Shown here in pieces: positions 45,089 through 54,149 of a stretch of DNA of 64,000 nucleotides. This DNA is from Streptomyces sp. NBC_01451 (GTDB lineage Bacteria > Actinomycetota > Actinomycetes > Streptomycetales > Streptomycetaceae): positions 3,100,001 through 3,164,000 of the forward strand of contig NZ_CP109479.1 of NCBI RefSeq assembly GCF_036227485.1. Direction: 5' to 3'. The notes beneath the pieces were generated by a model. The model searched no databases. It saw nothing but the letters and a program-made list of their open reading frames with translations, and was not told the origin of the DNA. The stretch's first letter is position 1, and each line of letters starts with the position of its first letter. The position numbers and the translations under genes were made by a program.

Positions 45089-47451
45089 GTGCTCGACGGG
45101 GGGACCTCCCGCGCGAGCGGAGCCGCGCGTGGGGGCGGAGCAGGGACCTGGGCATGGGGATCCGGTTCGCCTTCACGGGCGGGCGCGAGGGCTGGGGCCG
45201 GGTCCTGCTGACGGCCGTCGGGGTCGGGCTCGGGGTGGCGCTGCTGCTGCTGACGACCGCCATCCCGAGCGCCCTGTCGGCCCGGCACGAGCGCGAGAGC
45301 GCCCGGACGAACATCATGTACGTCGACAAGCAGATGCCGAAGGCCGACAACACGCTGCTCGTCGCCGTGGCGGACACGACCTACCGCTCCGACGACATAC
45401 GCGGGCGGGCACTGGAACCCGAAGGCGTACGGGCGCCCCTGCCACCGGGGGTCGACAGGTTCCCCGCGGTCGGGGAGATGATCGTCTCGCCCGCTCTCGA
45501 ACGGCTGCTGAAGTCCGGCGACGGCAAGCTGCTGCGGGAGCGGCTGCCCGACCGGATCGTCGGCACCATCGACGGCGACGGGCTCAGGGGACCGGCCGAA
45601 CTCGCCTTCTACCGGGGCGCCGACCATCTCGCGGAGCGCCTCACCAACGGTGTGAACACGCGGATCAACCGGTTCGGGGATCTGAATCCGAGTTCCGAGG
45701 GGATGGACCCCGTCCTGCTCCTCCTCACCCTCGTCGTCTTCGTGGTGCTGCTGATGCCGGTCGGTGTCTTCATCGCCACGGCCGTACGGTTCGGCGGTGA
45801 GCGGCGCGACCGGCGGCTGGCCGCCCTGCGGCTGGTCGGGGCCGACGTCGGGATGACCCGGCGGATCGCCTCGGGCGAGGCCTTCGCGGGCGCCGCGGTC
45901 GGGCTCGTCCTCGGCGCCGTCTTCTTCCTGATCGGCCGGCAGGCCGCGGGCCACGTCGAGATCCTCGACATGAGCGTCTTCCCCAGCGATGTGAATCCGG
46001 AGCCCGCGCTGGCCGTCCTGGTCGGCGTCACGGTGCCGGTGGCGGCGGTGCTGGTCACCCTGTTCGCACTGCGCGGAGTGGTGATCGAACCGCTCGGCGT
46101 GGTGCGTACGGCCCGGCCGCCGCGCCGCCGGCTGTGGTGGCGGCTGCTGATGCCGCTGGGCGGGGTCGCGGCGCTCTCCCCCATGATCGGACAGGGCAAC
46201 GACGCCGGGCAGTTCAACGACCTCCTCGTCATCACCGGTGTCACGCTGCTCCTCATCGGGGTGACCGCGCTGCTGCCCTGGGTCGTCGAGGCGGCCGTCG
46301 CCCGGCTCGGCTCCGGCGGGCTCTCCTGGCAACTGGCCGTCCGACGGCTCCAGTTGAGCAGCGGTACAGCGGCTCGCATGGTGAACGGCATCGCGGTGGC
46401 GGTGGCCGGTGCGATCGCGCTGCAGATGTTCTTCGCCGGGGTCTCCGGTGCCTACACGACCGCGTCGGACCAGGACCTCGACCGGGCCCAGATGGAGTTC
46501 AGCGTTCCCGACAACGTCTCCCCGGCCTCGGCGGCCCAGCAGCTCTCCAGCACCAGGGGCGTACGGAAGATCACCGTGATCTCCTTCGCCTCGGTCGGCG
46601 AGAAGGCCAAGGACCCGGAAAACTATGTTGAGTTGACCATCGGCGACTGCGCCGCCCTGCGTGAGATGGGCCGTCTGCCCTCGTGCCGCGACGGCGACGC
46701 CTTCACCGTGCGGGGCGCCGAGTACGACACTCAGACGCCCCGACTGGTCAAGCCGGGACGGGAGTTGTGGATCAGCCCGGACTACACGCAGTCGGCGAAC
46801 CGGTCGGTCGCCTGGACGGTGCCTGCCGGCCTCAAACAGTCCGGTGTGCGCGAGGACCCGTCCGGGAGCGAGCACGGCGGCATCCTCGCCACGCCGGGTG
46901 CCCTGCCCAAGGAGATCGTGGCGCGGGCGGCCGGCCGGATCTTCATCGGCATCGATCCCGGGGTGCCGGACGCCCGCGACCGCGTCCGCAACACGGCGGC
47001 GCTGATCGATCCCCTCACCTCGCCCGACACCTGGACGTCGAGCGATCGCACCAAGCAGTTCAACTCGATCCGCACGGGCCTCTTCGTCGGCGCGACCTGT
47101 GTCCTGCTGCTGATCGGGGTGAGCCTGCTGGTCTCCCAGCTGGAGCAGTTGCGCGAGCGCCGGAAGCTGCTGTCGTCCCTGGTCGCCTTCGGCACCCGGC
47201 GGCGCACCCTGAGCCTGTCGGTGCTGTGGCAGACCGCGATCCCGATCGGACTGGGGCTGGTGCTGTCTTCGGCGGTGGGGCTGACCCTGGGCTCCGTCCT
47301 GCTGAGGATGACGAGCAGGTCGGTCCACGTCGACTGGGGCGCCGTACTGATGATGACCGGCATCGGCGCGGGCGTCGTGCTGCTGGTGACGGTGCTGAGT
47401 CTGCCGCCGCTGCTGCGGCTGATGCGGCCGGACGGTCTGCGCACGGAGTAG
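45085..47451 (+). CDS. FtsX-like ABC permease
   Basis: 788 residues with a duplicated FtsX/MacB-type arrangement: one N-terminal helix (VLLTAVGVGLGVALLLLTTA), large extracytoplasmic region, helices around 215-390, second extracytoplasmic region, and three C-terminal helices (VGATCVLLLIGVSLLVSQLE onwards). The first 20 codons (MSARRGDLPRERSRAWGRSR) derive from a palindromic repeat; a later Met (MGIRFAFTGG) would remove it, but ATGA coupling with the ATPase gene favours the early start. Third gene of the PadR operon. Confidence 0.9.
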   Translation: MSARRGDLPRERSRAWGRSRDLGMGIRFAFTGGREGWGRVLLTAVGVGLGVALLLLTTAIPSALSARHERESARTNIMYVDKQMPKADNTLLVAVADTTYRSDDIRGRALEPEGVRAPLPPGVDRFPAVGEMIVSPALERLLKSGDGKLLRERLPDRIVGTIDGDGLRGPAELAFYRGADHLAERLTNGVNTRINRFGDLNPSSEGMDPVLLLLTLVVFVVLLMPVGVFIATAVRFGGERRDRRLAALRLVGADVGMTRRIASGEAFAGAAVGLVLGAVFFLIGRQAAGHVEILDMSVFPSDVNPEPALAVLVGVTVPVAAVLVTLFALRGVVIEPLGVVRTARPPRRRLWWRLLMPLGGVAALSPMIGQGNDAGQFNDLLVITGVTLLLIGVTALLPWVVEAAVARLGSGGLSWQLAVRRLQLSSGTAARMVNGIAVAVAGAIALQMFFAGVSGAYTTASDQDLDRAQMEFSVPDNVSPASAAQQLSSTRGVRKITVISFASVGEKAKDPENYVELTIGDCAALREMGRLPSCRDGDAFTVRGAEYDTQTPRLVKPGRELWISPDYTQSANRSVAWTVPAGLKQSGVREDPSGSEHGGILATPGALPKEIVARAAGRIFIGIDPGVPDARDRVRNTAALIDPLTSPDTWTSSDRTKQFNSIRTGLFVGATCVLLLIGVSLLVSQLEQLRERRKLLSSLVAFGTRRRTLSLSVLWQTAIPIGLGLVLSSAVGLTLGSVLLRMTSRSVHVDWGAVLMMTGIGAGVVLLVTVLSLPPLLRLMRPDGLRTE
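45097..45135. repeat. palindromic repeat inside the permease gene start
   Basis: GGGGGGACCTCCC then CGCGCG-AGCGGAGC-CGCGCG and TGGGGG. I recall this shape from Streptomyces intergenic repeats; here it is read as codons 5-17. Confidence 0.5.
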
Positions 47452-47492
47452 CGCCTCCGCGTCCGCCCGGTGCCCACGCGGTGCCCGCCCCC

Positions 47493-47538
47493 GACGGGCC
47501 CCTCCCCCGGACCTCGGTCTGCTGGGGAGGGGCCCGTC
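47493..47538. terminator. hairpin between convergent genes
   Basis: Perfect 15-bp stem (47493-47507 with 47524-47538), between the permease gene and the roadblock operon. Confidence 0.8.
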
Positions 47539-47583
47539 CGCGATCCGCTCAGCCGCCCTCGGTTCCTCGCGGATCCGGTCCTT

Positions 47584-48012
47584 TCAGAGGCTGTACTCCT
47601 TGACCACCCGCCGTACCTGGGCGAAGAGCATGCCGACGTTGACCGACTTGCGGCAGACGACCACGGCGACGACGTCCTGCTGCTCGTTCAACCGCACGAA
47701 CAGGTGAGTGAGGTTCTCGCTGTTGACGAGAATCTCCTGGAAGAAGTGCTGATCGCCCGGGGTGCCCCGCCGTTCCTTGAAGACGTCCTCGATCATCACG
47801 ACCGTACGGCCCTGGAACAGGTCGAGGGTCGCGCCCGCCAGCAGGTCGAGGACCTCCGGCGGATGGTTGTCGACCGTCTCGTAGGACAGCAGCATCCCGG
47901 TGGACATGTCGACCACCCCCGACGCGACACACTCGGGGGCATCTGTACGGAGCGCCTTGACCAGGCTCATGACCTGGTCGGAGAAACCTGTGGTCATGCG
48001 TTTCGTCGCCAT
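47584..48012 (-). CDS. roadblock-like regulatory protein
   Basis: 142 residues. Start ATG 48012 (MATKRMTTGF) with GAAGGAAG upstream. Contains a roadblock/LC7-like alpha-beta fold: VDMSTGMLLSYETVDNHPPE, DLFQGRTVVMIEDVFKE, and the repeated strand pair NLTHLFVRL/DVVAVVVCRKSVNVGM. Roadblock proteins regulate small Ras-like GTPases, but no GTPase gene is adjacent. Third gene of a three-gene run, 7 bp after the previous roadblock gene. Confidence 0.75.
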   Translation of the reverse strand: MATKRMTTGFSDQVMSLVKALRTDAPECVASGVVDMSTGMLLSYETVDNHPPEVLDLLAGATLDLFQGRTVVMIEDVFKERRGTPGDQHFFQEILVNSENLTHLFVRLNEQQDVVAVVVCRKSVNVGMLFAQVRRVVKEYSL

Positions 48013-48019
48013 CCTTCCT

Positions 48020-48418
48020 TCACACTCCTTCGGTCGCCACGGCTGATTCCGTCGCGGTGAGGATCGAGCCGATACGGCGCAGCGCCGGCTGGGTAGCACG
48101 GTGCAGCCGGTCCAGGTCGACGCCCTCGTCTCCGAGTACGACCATCAGCGCGGTGTCCCCGACTGCGTAGAACGCGGCGCAGCCCTGGCTGCCGTAGGTG
48201 ACCGTCCGGCGCAGGGTGCCCCGGCCGGTCGCCTGGGCCGCCCGACGGGCGAGGCCGAGTCCCGCGGCGGCGATGGCGGCGAGGCTCTCGGGGTCGATCG
48301 ACTCGGCGGTGTCCGCCGCGATGAGCAGTCCGTCGGTCGCGGCGATCGCCGTGTCGGTGATTCCGTCCACTTTTTCGCGCAGGTCGCGCATTTCCATGGC
48401 CAGCGCTTTGTGGTCCAT
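48020..48418 (-). CDS. roadblock/LC7 domain protein
   Basis: 132 residues: GITDTAIAATDGLLIAADTA, AIAAAGLGLARRAA, TYGSQGCAAFYAVGDTALMVVLGDEGVDLDRLH is the standard roadblock pattern. Single-domain, like CvnB/MglB proteins that act as GTPase regulators. It starts 80 bp after the PATAN-like gene stop and is followed closely by the second roadblock gene. Confidence 0.85.
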   Translation of the reverse strand: MDHKALAMEMRDLREKVDGITDTAIAATDGLLIAADTAESIDPESLAAIAAAGLGLARRAAQATGRGTLRRTVTYGSQGCAAFYAVGDTALMVVLGDEGVDLDRLHRATQPALRRIGSILTATESAVATEGV

Positions 48419-48498
48419 GTACTCAACTCCCCTATGGGTTTCTATGAATTTCTACGGGTTTCCATGAGCTTCCATGCGTCTCTGCGTTCTGTCGGGAC

Positions 48499-49575
48499 TT
48501 ATTTGGCGGTTCCGTTCCTCATGCGAAAGAACCCTTTCCAGCTCGCCCCGCGCTTTTCCGGGGCGAGAGATTCGGTGATGCCACTGGCGCCGGGGTCGCG
48601 GCGGGGCAGTGCGGGCGCGGAGGCGGGAGCCTGCGGTGGCGCCGCCGGCCGGGGAAGCGGCTGCGCGTCGGCGGCGAGGACGGCGGCCAGCGCGGTGACG
48701 ACGGCCGGGTCGACGTACGGGATCGGCGGAGGTGGCGGGGCCGGTGGCGGCGGGGGCGGCCTGCGCTGCCACAGACCCCCCTCCGGCACCCGTACGACCG
48801 GCAGCGGCGCGGCCCCCTCGGTGCACTCCAGGAGCCCGGCACCGAGCATCCGGGCCAGCTCGACCGTCACCGTGTACACCCCCCGTCCGGTACGGAACGC
48901 GAGGTCACGGGCGGTCCGGCGGCCGTCGGCCTGGGCCAGCAACTCCTGCTGTACGGGGGTGAGCTGGCCCTCGTCCACCGCGGCCGGCGCCGAACTCGGG
49001 CTCGGGCGCTCGCGGTTAGGGCGTACCGGGTGGGACAGGGCGGCGAGGGCGGCCAGTTTGCGGTTGGCGTCCTGGAGCAGGCGGATCGGGCCCTCGCCCA
49101 CGGGGACGGGGGCGAGGGGTTCGGCCCCGAGGTCGCGTTCGCAGGCGTCCACGCGGCCGGCGACGATCGCGAAGACGGCGTCCCGCAACGCCATCATGCA
49201 GACGACCCGCAGCTGGGCGGCGCCCGCGTACCCGTGCCTGATCAGTTCCGTGCCCGGCCAGCGCGCTCCCCCGGCCTCGCGGACCAGCTCGGCCCACTCC
49301 TCACCGCTGATCCGGCGGGAGCGCAGCAGCAGCGCCTCGGGGCCGGGGGCGCCGGGGCTCTCCGCGGCGACGACGAGTCCGCGCCGGAGATGGAAGGTCC
49401 CGCCGGGGCTGCCGGCCGCGCGCAGTGCCCCGGTGAACTCCTCGCGCCCGCACTCGGCCAGGGCGTTCAACAGCAGGTCGTAGCCGATCCGGCCAAGGGA
49501 ATCCGGGGACGCGTACACGGATTCGGATTCGGGATCCGGGGCGGATGCGGATACGGAATCGCGGATGACCGACAT
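48499..49575 (-). CDS. DUF4388/PATAN-like protein with winged helix
   Basis: 358 residues. N-terminal DUF4388 (PATAN)-like domain: LGRIGYDLLLNALAECG, EEFTGALRAAG, TFHLRRGLVVAAES, then helices. A winged-helix-like segment follows (LTPVQQELLAQADGRRTARD, VYTVTVELARMLGAGLLE), then a Pro-rich linker (nine Pro in PPPPPPAPPPPP) and a short basic tail. Start ATG 49575 with AAGGGGAG upstream; GTG three bases earlier possible. First gene of the roadblock cluster; PATAN and roadblock domains recur together in GTPase control systems. Confidence 0.7.
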   Translation of the reverse strand: MSVIRDSVSASAPDPESESVYASPDSLGRIGYDLLLNALAECGREEFTGALRAAGSPGGTFHLRRGLVVAAESPGAPGPEALLLRSRRISGEEWAELVREAGGARWPGTELIRHGYAGAAQLRVVCMMALRDAVFAIVAGRVDACERDLGAEPLAPVPVGEGPIRLLQDANRKLAALAALSHPVRPNRERPSPSSAPAAVDEGQLTPVQQELLAQADGRRTARDLAFRTGRGVYTVTVELARMLGAGLLECTEGAAPLPVVRVPEGGLWQRRPPPPPPAPPPPPIPYVDPAVVTALAAVLAADAQPLPRPAAPPQAPASAPALPRRDPGASGITESLAPEKRGASWKGFFRMRNGTAK

Positions 49576-49755
49576 CACTCCCCTTGGCCTTGCTCATCGG
49601 CATTTCGCACAGACGCCTGACGCGTAGCACTGAGGGGGTATGTGTATCAGTCCGGGCGCATATTCAGACCGGTGTCTTGTTACCTGACGGAAGTTGAAGT
49701 CTCTCGCCGTTCAACGGTCTTTGTTCGACGCTCATTTGATCGAACTGTCACTCTT

Positions 49756-50709
49756 TTAGTCGCCCCAGACCCGTACGGGCAACGGCCGCAGCGCCTCCCG
49801 CAGGGCCGCCGCGAGTTCCTCGTACTCCACGCCCCGCACGGCGCCCGCGCGCATCGCGAGGCCGATCCGGCGGGCCGGGGCCGGGGCGGCGAACCGGCCG
49901 GTGCGGAGCTGGTCGCCGCGCCCCGCCTCGACCCTGACGGCGGTGTGCGGCAGCAGCGTCACACCGAGGCCGCCGGCCACGAGCTGGACGAGGGTGGACA
50001 GACCGGCGGCCGTGGTGGAGGCGGGGGCGTCCGCGCGCCCGGCCTCCCGGCAGATGTCGAGCGCCTGGTCGCGCAGACAGTGCCCCTCGTCGAGAAGGAG
50101 CAGGTCCAGGTCGCGCAGCGCCTCGCGCGGGATGTCCGTGTGCCCGCCGAGGGGATGGCCGAGGGGTGTGACGAGCACGAAGTCCTCGTCGAAGAGGGGC
50201 AGTTCGACGATGCCGGGCAGCCCGGTCGGGACGGCGATCAGGAGCAGGTCGAGGCGGCCGGTGGTGAGCCCGTCGAGGAGTCCGGCGGTCTGCTCCTCGT
50301 GGACCTGGAGGTCGAGGTCCGGGTAACGGTCGTGGACGAGGCGCAGGACGGTGGGCAGGAGGTAGGGCGCGACGGTCGGGATCACGCCAAGCCGCAGGGC
50401 CCCGGTGAAGGGCGCCCGCACGGCCTCGGCCTCCTCCATCAGCGCGGCCACCGACTCCAGCACGGCCCGGGCGCGTACGGCGAGCCGCTCACCGGCTGGC
50501 GACAGCAGCACCCTGCGGGTGGTGCGTTCGACCAGGGTGACGCCGAGGGCCTCCTCCAGCGCGGAGACGGCGCCCGAGAGCGCGGGCTGGCTCATGCCGA
50601 TCGCGGCGGCGGCGTCCCGGAAGTGCAGATGCTCGGCGACGGCGGCGAAGGCGCGCAGCTGGGCGAGACTGGGCCGGCGGCGCCCGTCGGTGTTCCTGGC
50701 CGCGGTCAT
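49756..50709 (-). CDS. oxyR: OxyR-type LysR-family peroxide regulator
   Basis: About 317 residues. HTH PSLAQLRAFAAVAEHLHFRD, AAAAIGMSQPALSGAVSALE; the redox pair Cys in LDEGHCLRDQALDIC is intact, which identifies OxyR among LysR proteins. ATG at 50709 (MTAARNTD); MGMTAA from 50715 is an alternative. Divergent from ahpD across about 80 bp that should carry the OxyR site (ATAGGTTTCACTGAT-like sequence at 50730-50744). In other streptomycetes ahpC stands between oxyR and ahpD; it is absent here. Confidence 0.93.
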   Translation of the reverse strand: MTAARNTDGRRRPSLAQLRAFAAVAEHLHFRDAAAAIGMSQPALSGAVSALEEALGVTLVERTTRRVLLSPAGERLAVRARAVLESVAALMEEAEAVRAPFTGALRLGVIPTVAPYLLPTVLRLVHDRYPDLDLQVHEEQTAGLLDGLTTGRLDLLLIAVPTGLPGIVELPLFDEDFVLVTPLGHPLGGHTDIPREALRDLDLLLLDEGHCLRDQALDICREAGRADAPASTTAAGLSTLVQLVAGGLGVTLLPHTAVRVEAGRGDQLRTGRFAAPAPARRIGLAMRAGAVRGVEYEELAAALREALRPLPVRVWGD

Positions 50710-50793
50710 GCCCACACTCCACTCGACTGATAGGTTTCACTGATCAAGGCGACCGAGTGTAGCGATTCCTCTGATCAATGGCGGTGGGTGGGT

Positions 50794-51327
50794 ATGGGCC
50801 TCGCGGAACTGAAGTCCGCGCTGCCGGACTTCGCGGCGGACCTGCGTCTCAATCTGGGGTCGGTCGTCGACGGCTCCGGGCTCACCCCGCAGCGGCTGTG
50901 GGGCACCCTGCTGGTCTGCGCGATCGCGTCCCGCTCACCGCGTGTGCTGCGCGAGCTGGGTCCGGAGGCCAGGGAGCACCTCTCCCCGGAGGCGTACACG
51001 GCCGCCCGGTCGACCGCGGCCATGATGGCGATGAGCAACGTCTTCCACCGCACCCGCCATCTGCTGTCCGACCCGGAGTACGGGCGACTGCGCGCCGGTC
51101 TGCGGGCCAACGTGCTCGGCGACCCGGGCGTCGAGCGGACCGACGTCGAGCTGTGGTCGGTGGCCGTGTCGGCGATCAACGGGTGCGGCGCCTGTCTCGA
51201 CGCGCACGAGCGGGTGCTGCGGGGTGCGGGCGTCGACCGGACGACGGTGCAGGAGGCGTTCAGGATCGCGGCGGTCGTCCAGGCCGTCGGCACGACGCTG
51301 GACGCGGAGGCGATCCTCGCCGAGTAG
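50794..51327 (+). CDS. ahpD: alkyl hydroperoxide reductase AhpD
   Basis: 177-residue carboxymuconolactone-decarboxylase-family disulfide reductase. Active site [12 protein letters not shown] has the CxxC pair and the His. Helical fold segments [39 protein letters not shown] match AhpD. ATG at 50794 follows GGTGGGTGG; GTG at 50788 is less likely. AhpD normally reduces AhpC, whose gene is missing here, so it must serve another peroxidase or an AhpC encoded elsewhere. Confidence 0.94.
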   Translation: MGLAELKSALPDFAADLRLNLGSVVDGSGLTPQRLWGTLLVCAIASRSPRVLRELGPEAREHLSPEAYTAARSTAAMMAMSNVFHRTRHLLSDPEYGRLRAGLRANVLGDPGVERTDVELWSVAVSAINGCGACLDAHERVLRGAGVDRTTVQEAFRIAAVVQAVGTTLDAEAILAE

Positions 51328-51480
51328 CCGCCCGGCCGACCGCGTGACTGCCCGGCTGGGCGGGTGACTGGACGCGGCAGGCGGTACGTCCGACAATGGG
51401 CGGACCCTCACTCCGTTCGTCGCCGCCTCGTCGTACCGGCCGCGAGGACCGTCCTCCTCCGACTGAGGGAGCCACCCGCA

Positions 51481-52419
51481 ATGACCGTCGCCCTGGCGCT
51501 GATGGCCGCCGTCGCCCTGACCGCCGCCGCCGTCCTGCCGCGTGTGCTGACCCGGGCCGGCTGGCCCGACCGGGAGCCGGTGCTGGGGCTGTGGGTGTGG
51601 CAGTGCCTGGTCTCCACCGTGCTGGTGTGCTGCCTCGCCGCGCTGCTGCTGGGTGCGACGGCTGCGTTCGGGACCGTCCGGGCCCACGCCTTCGCGCCGA
51701 CGCCGCCCTCGGTCACGGCCGCCTACAAGGTGGGGCAGGTGCCCGTGTGGCTCACCGTACTGACGCTGCTGCTGGCCTGCGGGGCGGCCTGGACGGTCGC
51801 CATGCTCGCCCGGGAACTCGCCGAGGCGCGCAGGCGGCGCCGGCTGCGGCGCGTCCATCTGCGGGAGCGCGCGCCGGACCTGCCCGCCGGATTCCCGGCC
51901 GCCAAGGGGCCGCTGCTGGTCCTGGAGGACGAGTACCCGGACGCCTGGCTGCTGCCCGGCCCGACACCCCAGCTCGTCGTCACCACGGGCGCGTTGCGGC
52001 GGCTGTCCGACCACGAGCTGGACGCCGTACTCGCCCATGAACTCGGTCACGCCCGCGCCCGCCACGACTGGCTGCTGCATCTCTCGCAGGCGCTGGCCAC
52101 CGGCTTCCCGCGCGTCCCGGTCTTCACGCACTTCCGGGACCAGACGCATCGCCTGATCGAACTGGCCGCCGACGACACCGCGTCCCGGCGCTGCGGCCAC
52201 CGCACCACCGCGCTCGCCCTGATCGAACTCAACCGGCACCGGGGCGTGTTGTCCTGCGCGTGCACCCGCGGGCAGCTCGGCGACCGGGTCGAGCGTCTCC
52301 TGGCGCCCCCGCCCCGCCTGGACGCGCCGTATCGCGCGGCGACGACGCTCGCGGCGGCCCTGGCACCGCTGATCCCGCTGCTGATCGCGCTGGGCCCGGC
52401 CCTGAAGGTCCTCAACTGA
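51481..52419 (+). CDS. M48/M56-type membrane metalloprotease
   Basis: 312 residues, BlaR1/M56-like. Membrane segments at about 2-20, 36-60 and 88-110, a zinc site HELGH at 186-190 with a later Glu in LIELAADDTASRR, and a C-terminal hydrophobic segment (ATTLAAALAPLIPLLIALGP). Such proteases are often paired with a BlaI/MecI repressor; none is adjacent. Start ATG 51481, just after GAGGGAG. Target unknown. Confidence 0.85.
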   Translation: MTVALALMAAVALTAAAVLPRVLTRAGWPDREPVLGLWVWQCLVSTVLVCCLAALLLGATAAFGTVRAHAFAPTPPSVTAAYKVGQVPVWLTVLTLLLACGAAWTVAMLARELAEARRRRRLRRVHLRERAPDLPAGFPAAKGPLLVLEDEYPDAWLLPGPTPQLVVTTGALRRLSDHELDAVLAHELGHARARHDWLLHLSQALATGFPRVPVFTHFRDQTHRLIELAADDTASRRCGHRTTALALIELNRHRGVLSCACTRGQLGDRVERLLAPPPRLDAPYRAATTLAAALAPLIPLLIALGPALKVLN

Positions 52420-52489
52420 CCCGCTGAGAGGGCGCCGTCGGCGGACGCCCACGCGGGGGGGGGCGGCAGGTCGAGTGCGGACCCGCGGC

Positions 52490-54007
52490 CTAGGAAGGCG
52501 GCGGTTCGTCGGACGGCGGCGCTTCCCGCTCGGGCCGCGCGGCAGCCTGCTGGGCCCTGTTCAGCGCGATGTCCACCGCCGTGGATCCGTGCGGCTTCGG
52601 TGCGTGGCGCAGCACGTCCGTCGCGTTGTTGTAGGCCTGGGAGTACACGCGCAGATAGCCGACGACCGTGTTCGTCACCGCGACCAGCGGTACGGCGACC
52701 ACCGCGCCGCCGATCCCGGCCACCATGCCGCCCGCCGCCACGGACAGCACGACCGCCAGCGGGTGGACCCGGACCGCCCGGCCCAGGATGAACGGCTGCA
52801 GGACGTGGCCCTCGATCTGCTGCACGGCCAGCACCACCGCGACCACCAGCACCGCCGTGAACACGCCCTGGGTCACCAGCGCCACCACCACCGCGAGGGC
52901 GCCCGAGGCGACCGCGCCGACCAGCGGGATGAAGGAGAACAGGAAGATGAAGACGGCCAGCGGGACGGCCATCGGCACGTCCAGGAAATAGATGCCGATA
53001 CCGATGAAGATGGCGTCGATCAGAGCCACTATCACCGTGCCCCGCACATACGCCGTCAGCGTGCGCCACGCTCGCGGGCCCGCGCCGGCGACACCGGGCC
53101 GGGCCGCCGCCGGGACCAGCTTCAGCGTCCACTCCCAGATGCGCTTGCCGTCGTAGAGGAGGAAGAGGGTCGAGAAGGCGGCCAGCAGTATGCCGGTCAG
53201 CGCCTCGACGATGACCGTGACGCCCTCCAGGCCCATCGACGTGATCTGGTCCGTGTTGGCACCGACCGCGTCGCGCAGGTTCTCGGCGATCTTGTTGATC
53301 TGCTTGTCGGTGACGTGGAAGGGGCTGCGGAGCAGCCAGTTGCGCAGTTCGTCGATGCCGTCCTGGACCTGGTCGGCGAGGTTGTCGATGTTCTCCATGA
53401 CCTGCCAGGTCACGAACCAGCCGATCAGCCCCATCACGACGAACCCGAGGACCGCGGTGAGCGCGGTCGCGGGCCCGCGCGGCACGCCCCACCGGATGAG
53501 GCGGGCGACCGTGGGCTGGAGGAGCGCGGTGATGAGCAACGCCACCACGAAGGCGAAGACGACGAGCTGGACCGCGCCGATTACCTGCATCAGCACCCAG
53601 AGGGTGCCCGCGAGCACCAGCAGCCGCCAGCCCGCCTCGGCCGCGACCCGTACGCCCCACGGAACGACGGAGGCGGGCTCGGGCCGGACGGCGAGCATGC
53701 CCGGGCCCGTCGGGGTGGTGGTCGTGGCCGCGCGGGGAGGCTGCTCCTCCCCTTCGTACTCGTACTGGGGCTGGTGCTGTTGGTGCGGTTGCCGGCTCTC
53801 GGGCGGCGAGGTGTCCGGCAGTGAGGTGTCCGGCGGCGAGGGAGTGCCGTACGACGGGTCCCCGTCGTCCGCGTGCTCCTTCTCCACCTCGGCCCGGCGC
53901 GCGTCCAACCGCTCACCCATCTCGGTGAGCCGGACTCCGACCCGGCCGAGCCACTGCGGCACTCGCGACATGATGCGCCCTCGTCCCCCGTATCTCCCTC
54001 TGCCCAT
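52490..54007 (-). CDS. AI-2E family transporter-like protein
   Basis: 505 residues. Charged, Pro-rich N-tail of about 110, then at least seven helices of the UPF0118/AI-2E family (LLVLAGTLWVLMQVIGAVQL onwards), with the conserved FIPLVGAVASGALAVVVAL and GHVLQPFILGRAVRVHPLAV segments. Transport of AI-2 or other solutes is family-level only. Start ATG 54007 (MGRGRY), with GGAGAAGG immediately upstream; ATG 53971 is an alternative. Confidence 0.88.
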   Translation of the reverse strand: MGRGRYGGRGRIMSRVPQWLGRVGVRLTEMGERLDARRAEVEKEHADDGDPSYGTPSPPDTSLPDTSPPESRQPHQQHQPQYEYEGEEQPPRAATTTTPTGPGMLAVRPEPASVVPWGVRVAAEAGWRLLVLAGTLWVLMQVIGAVQLVVFAFVVALLITALLQPTVARLIRWGVPRGPATALTAVLGFVVMGLIGWFVTWQVMENIDNLADQVQDGIDELRNWLLRSPFHVTDKQINKIAENLRDAVGANTDQITSMGLEGVTVIVEALTGILLAAFSTLFLLYDGKRIWEWTLKLVPAAARPGVAGAGPRAWRTLTAYVRGTVIVALIDAIFIGIGIYFLDVPMAVPLAVFIFLFSFIPLVGAVASGALAVVVALVTQGVFTAVLVVAVVLAVQQIEGHVLQPFILGRAVRVHPLAVVLSVAAGGMVAGIGGAVVAVPLVAVTNTVVGYLRVYSQAYNNATDVLRHAPKPHGSTAVDIALNRAQQAAARPEREAPPSDEPPPS

Positions 54008-54070
54008 CCTTCTCCCCAAAGCCTCTTGAGCCTCGGGAGCAGTGGTCCACATGCGACCGTACATGGCCGA

Positions 54071-54099
54071 AGCCCCTCACCGAAGGACGGTGAGGGGCT
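54071..54099 (-). terminator. hairpin behind the SLT gene
   Basis: Perfect 12-bp stem (AGCCCCTCACCG/CGGTGAGGGGCT), loop AAGGA, 51 bp past the stop. Confidence 0.75.
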
Positions 54100-54149
54100 C
54101 GGAAAGGTTGAGACAACCGCGCGCGGAAGGCGCAGCAGCCGCAGCAGGC

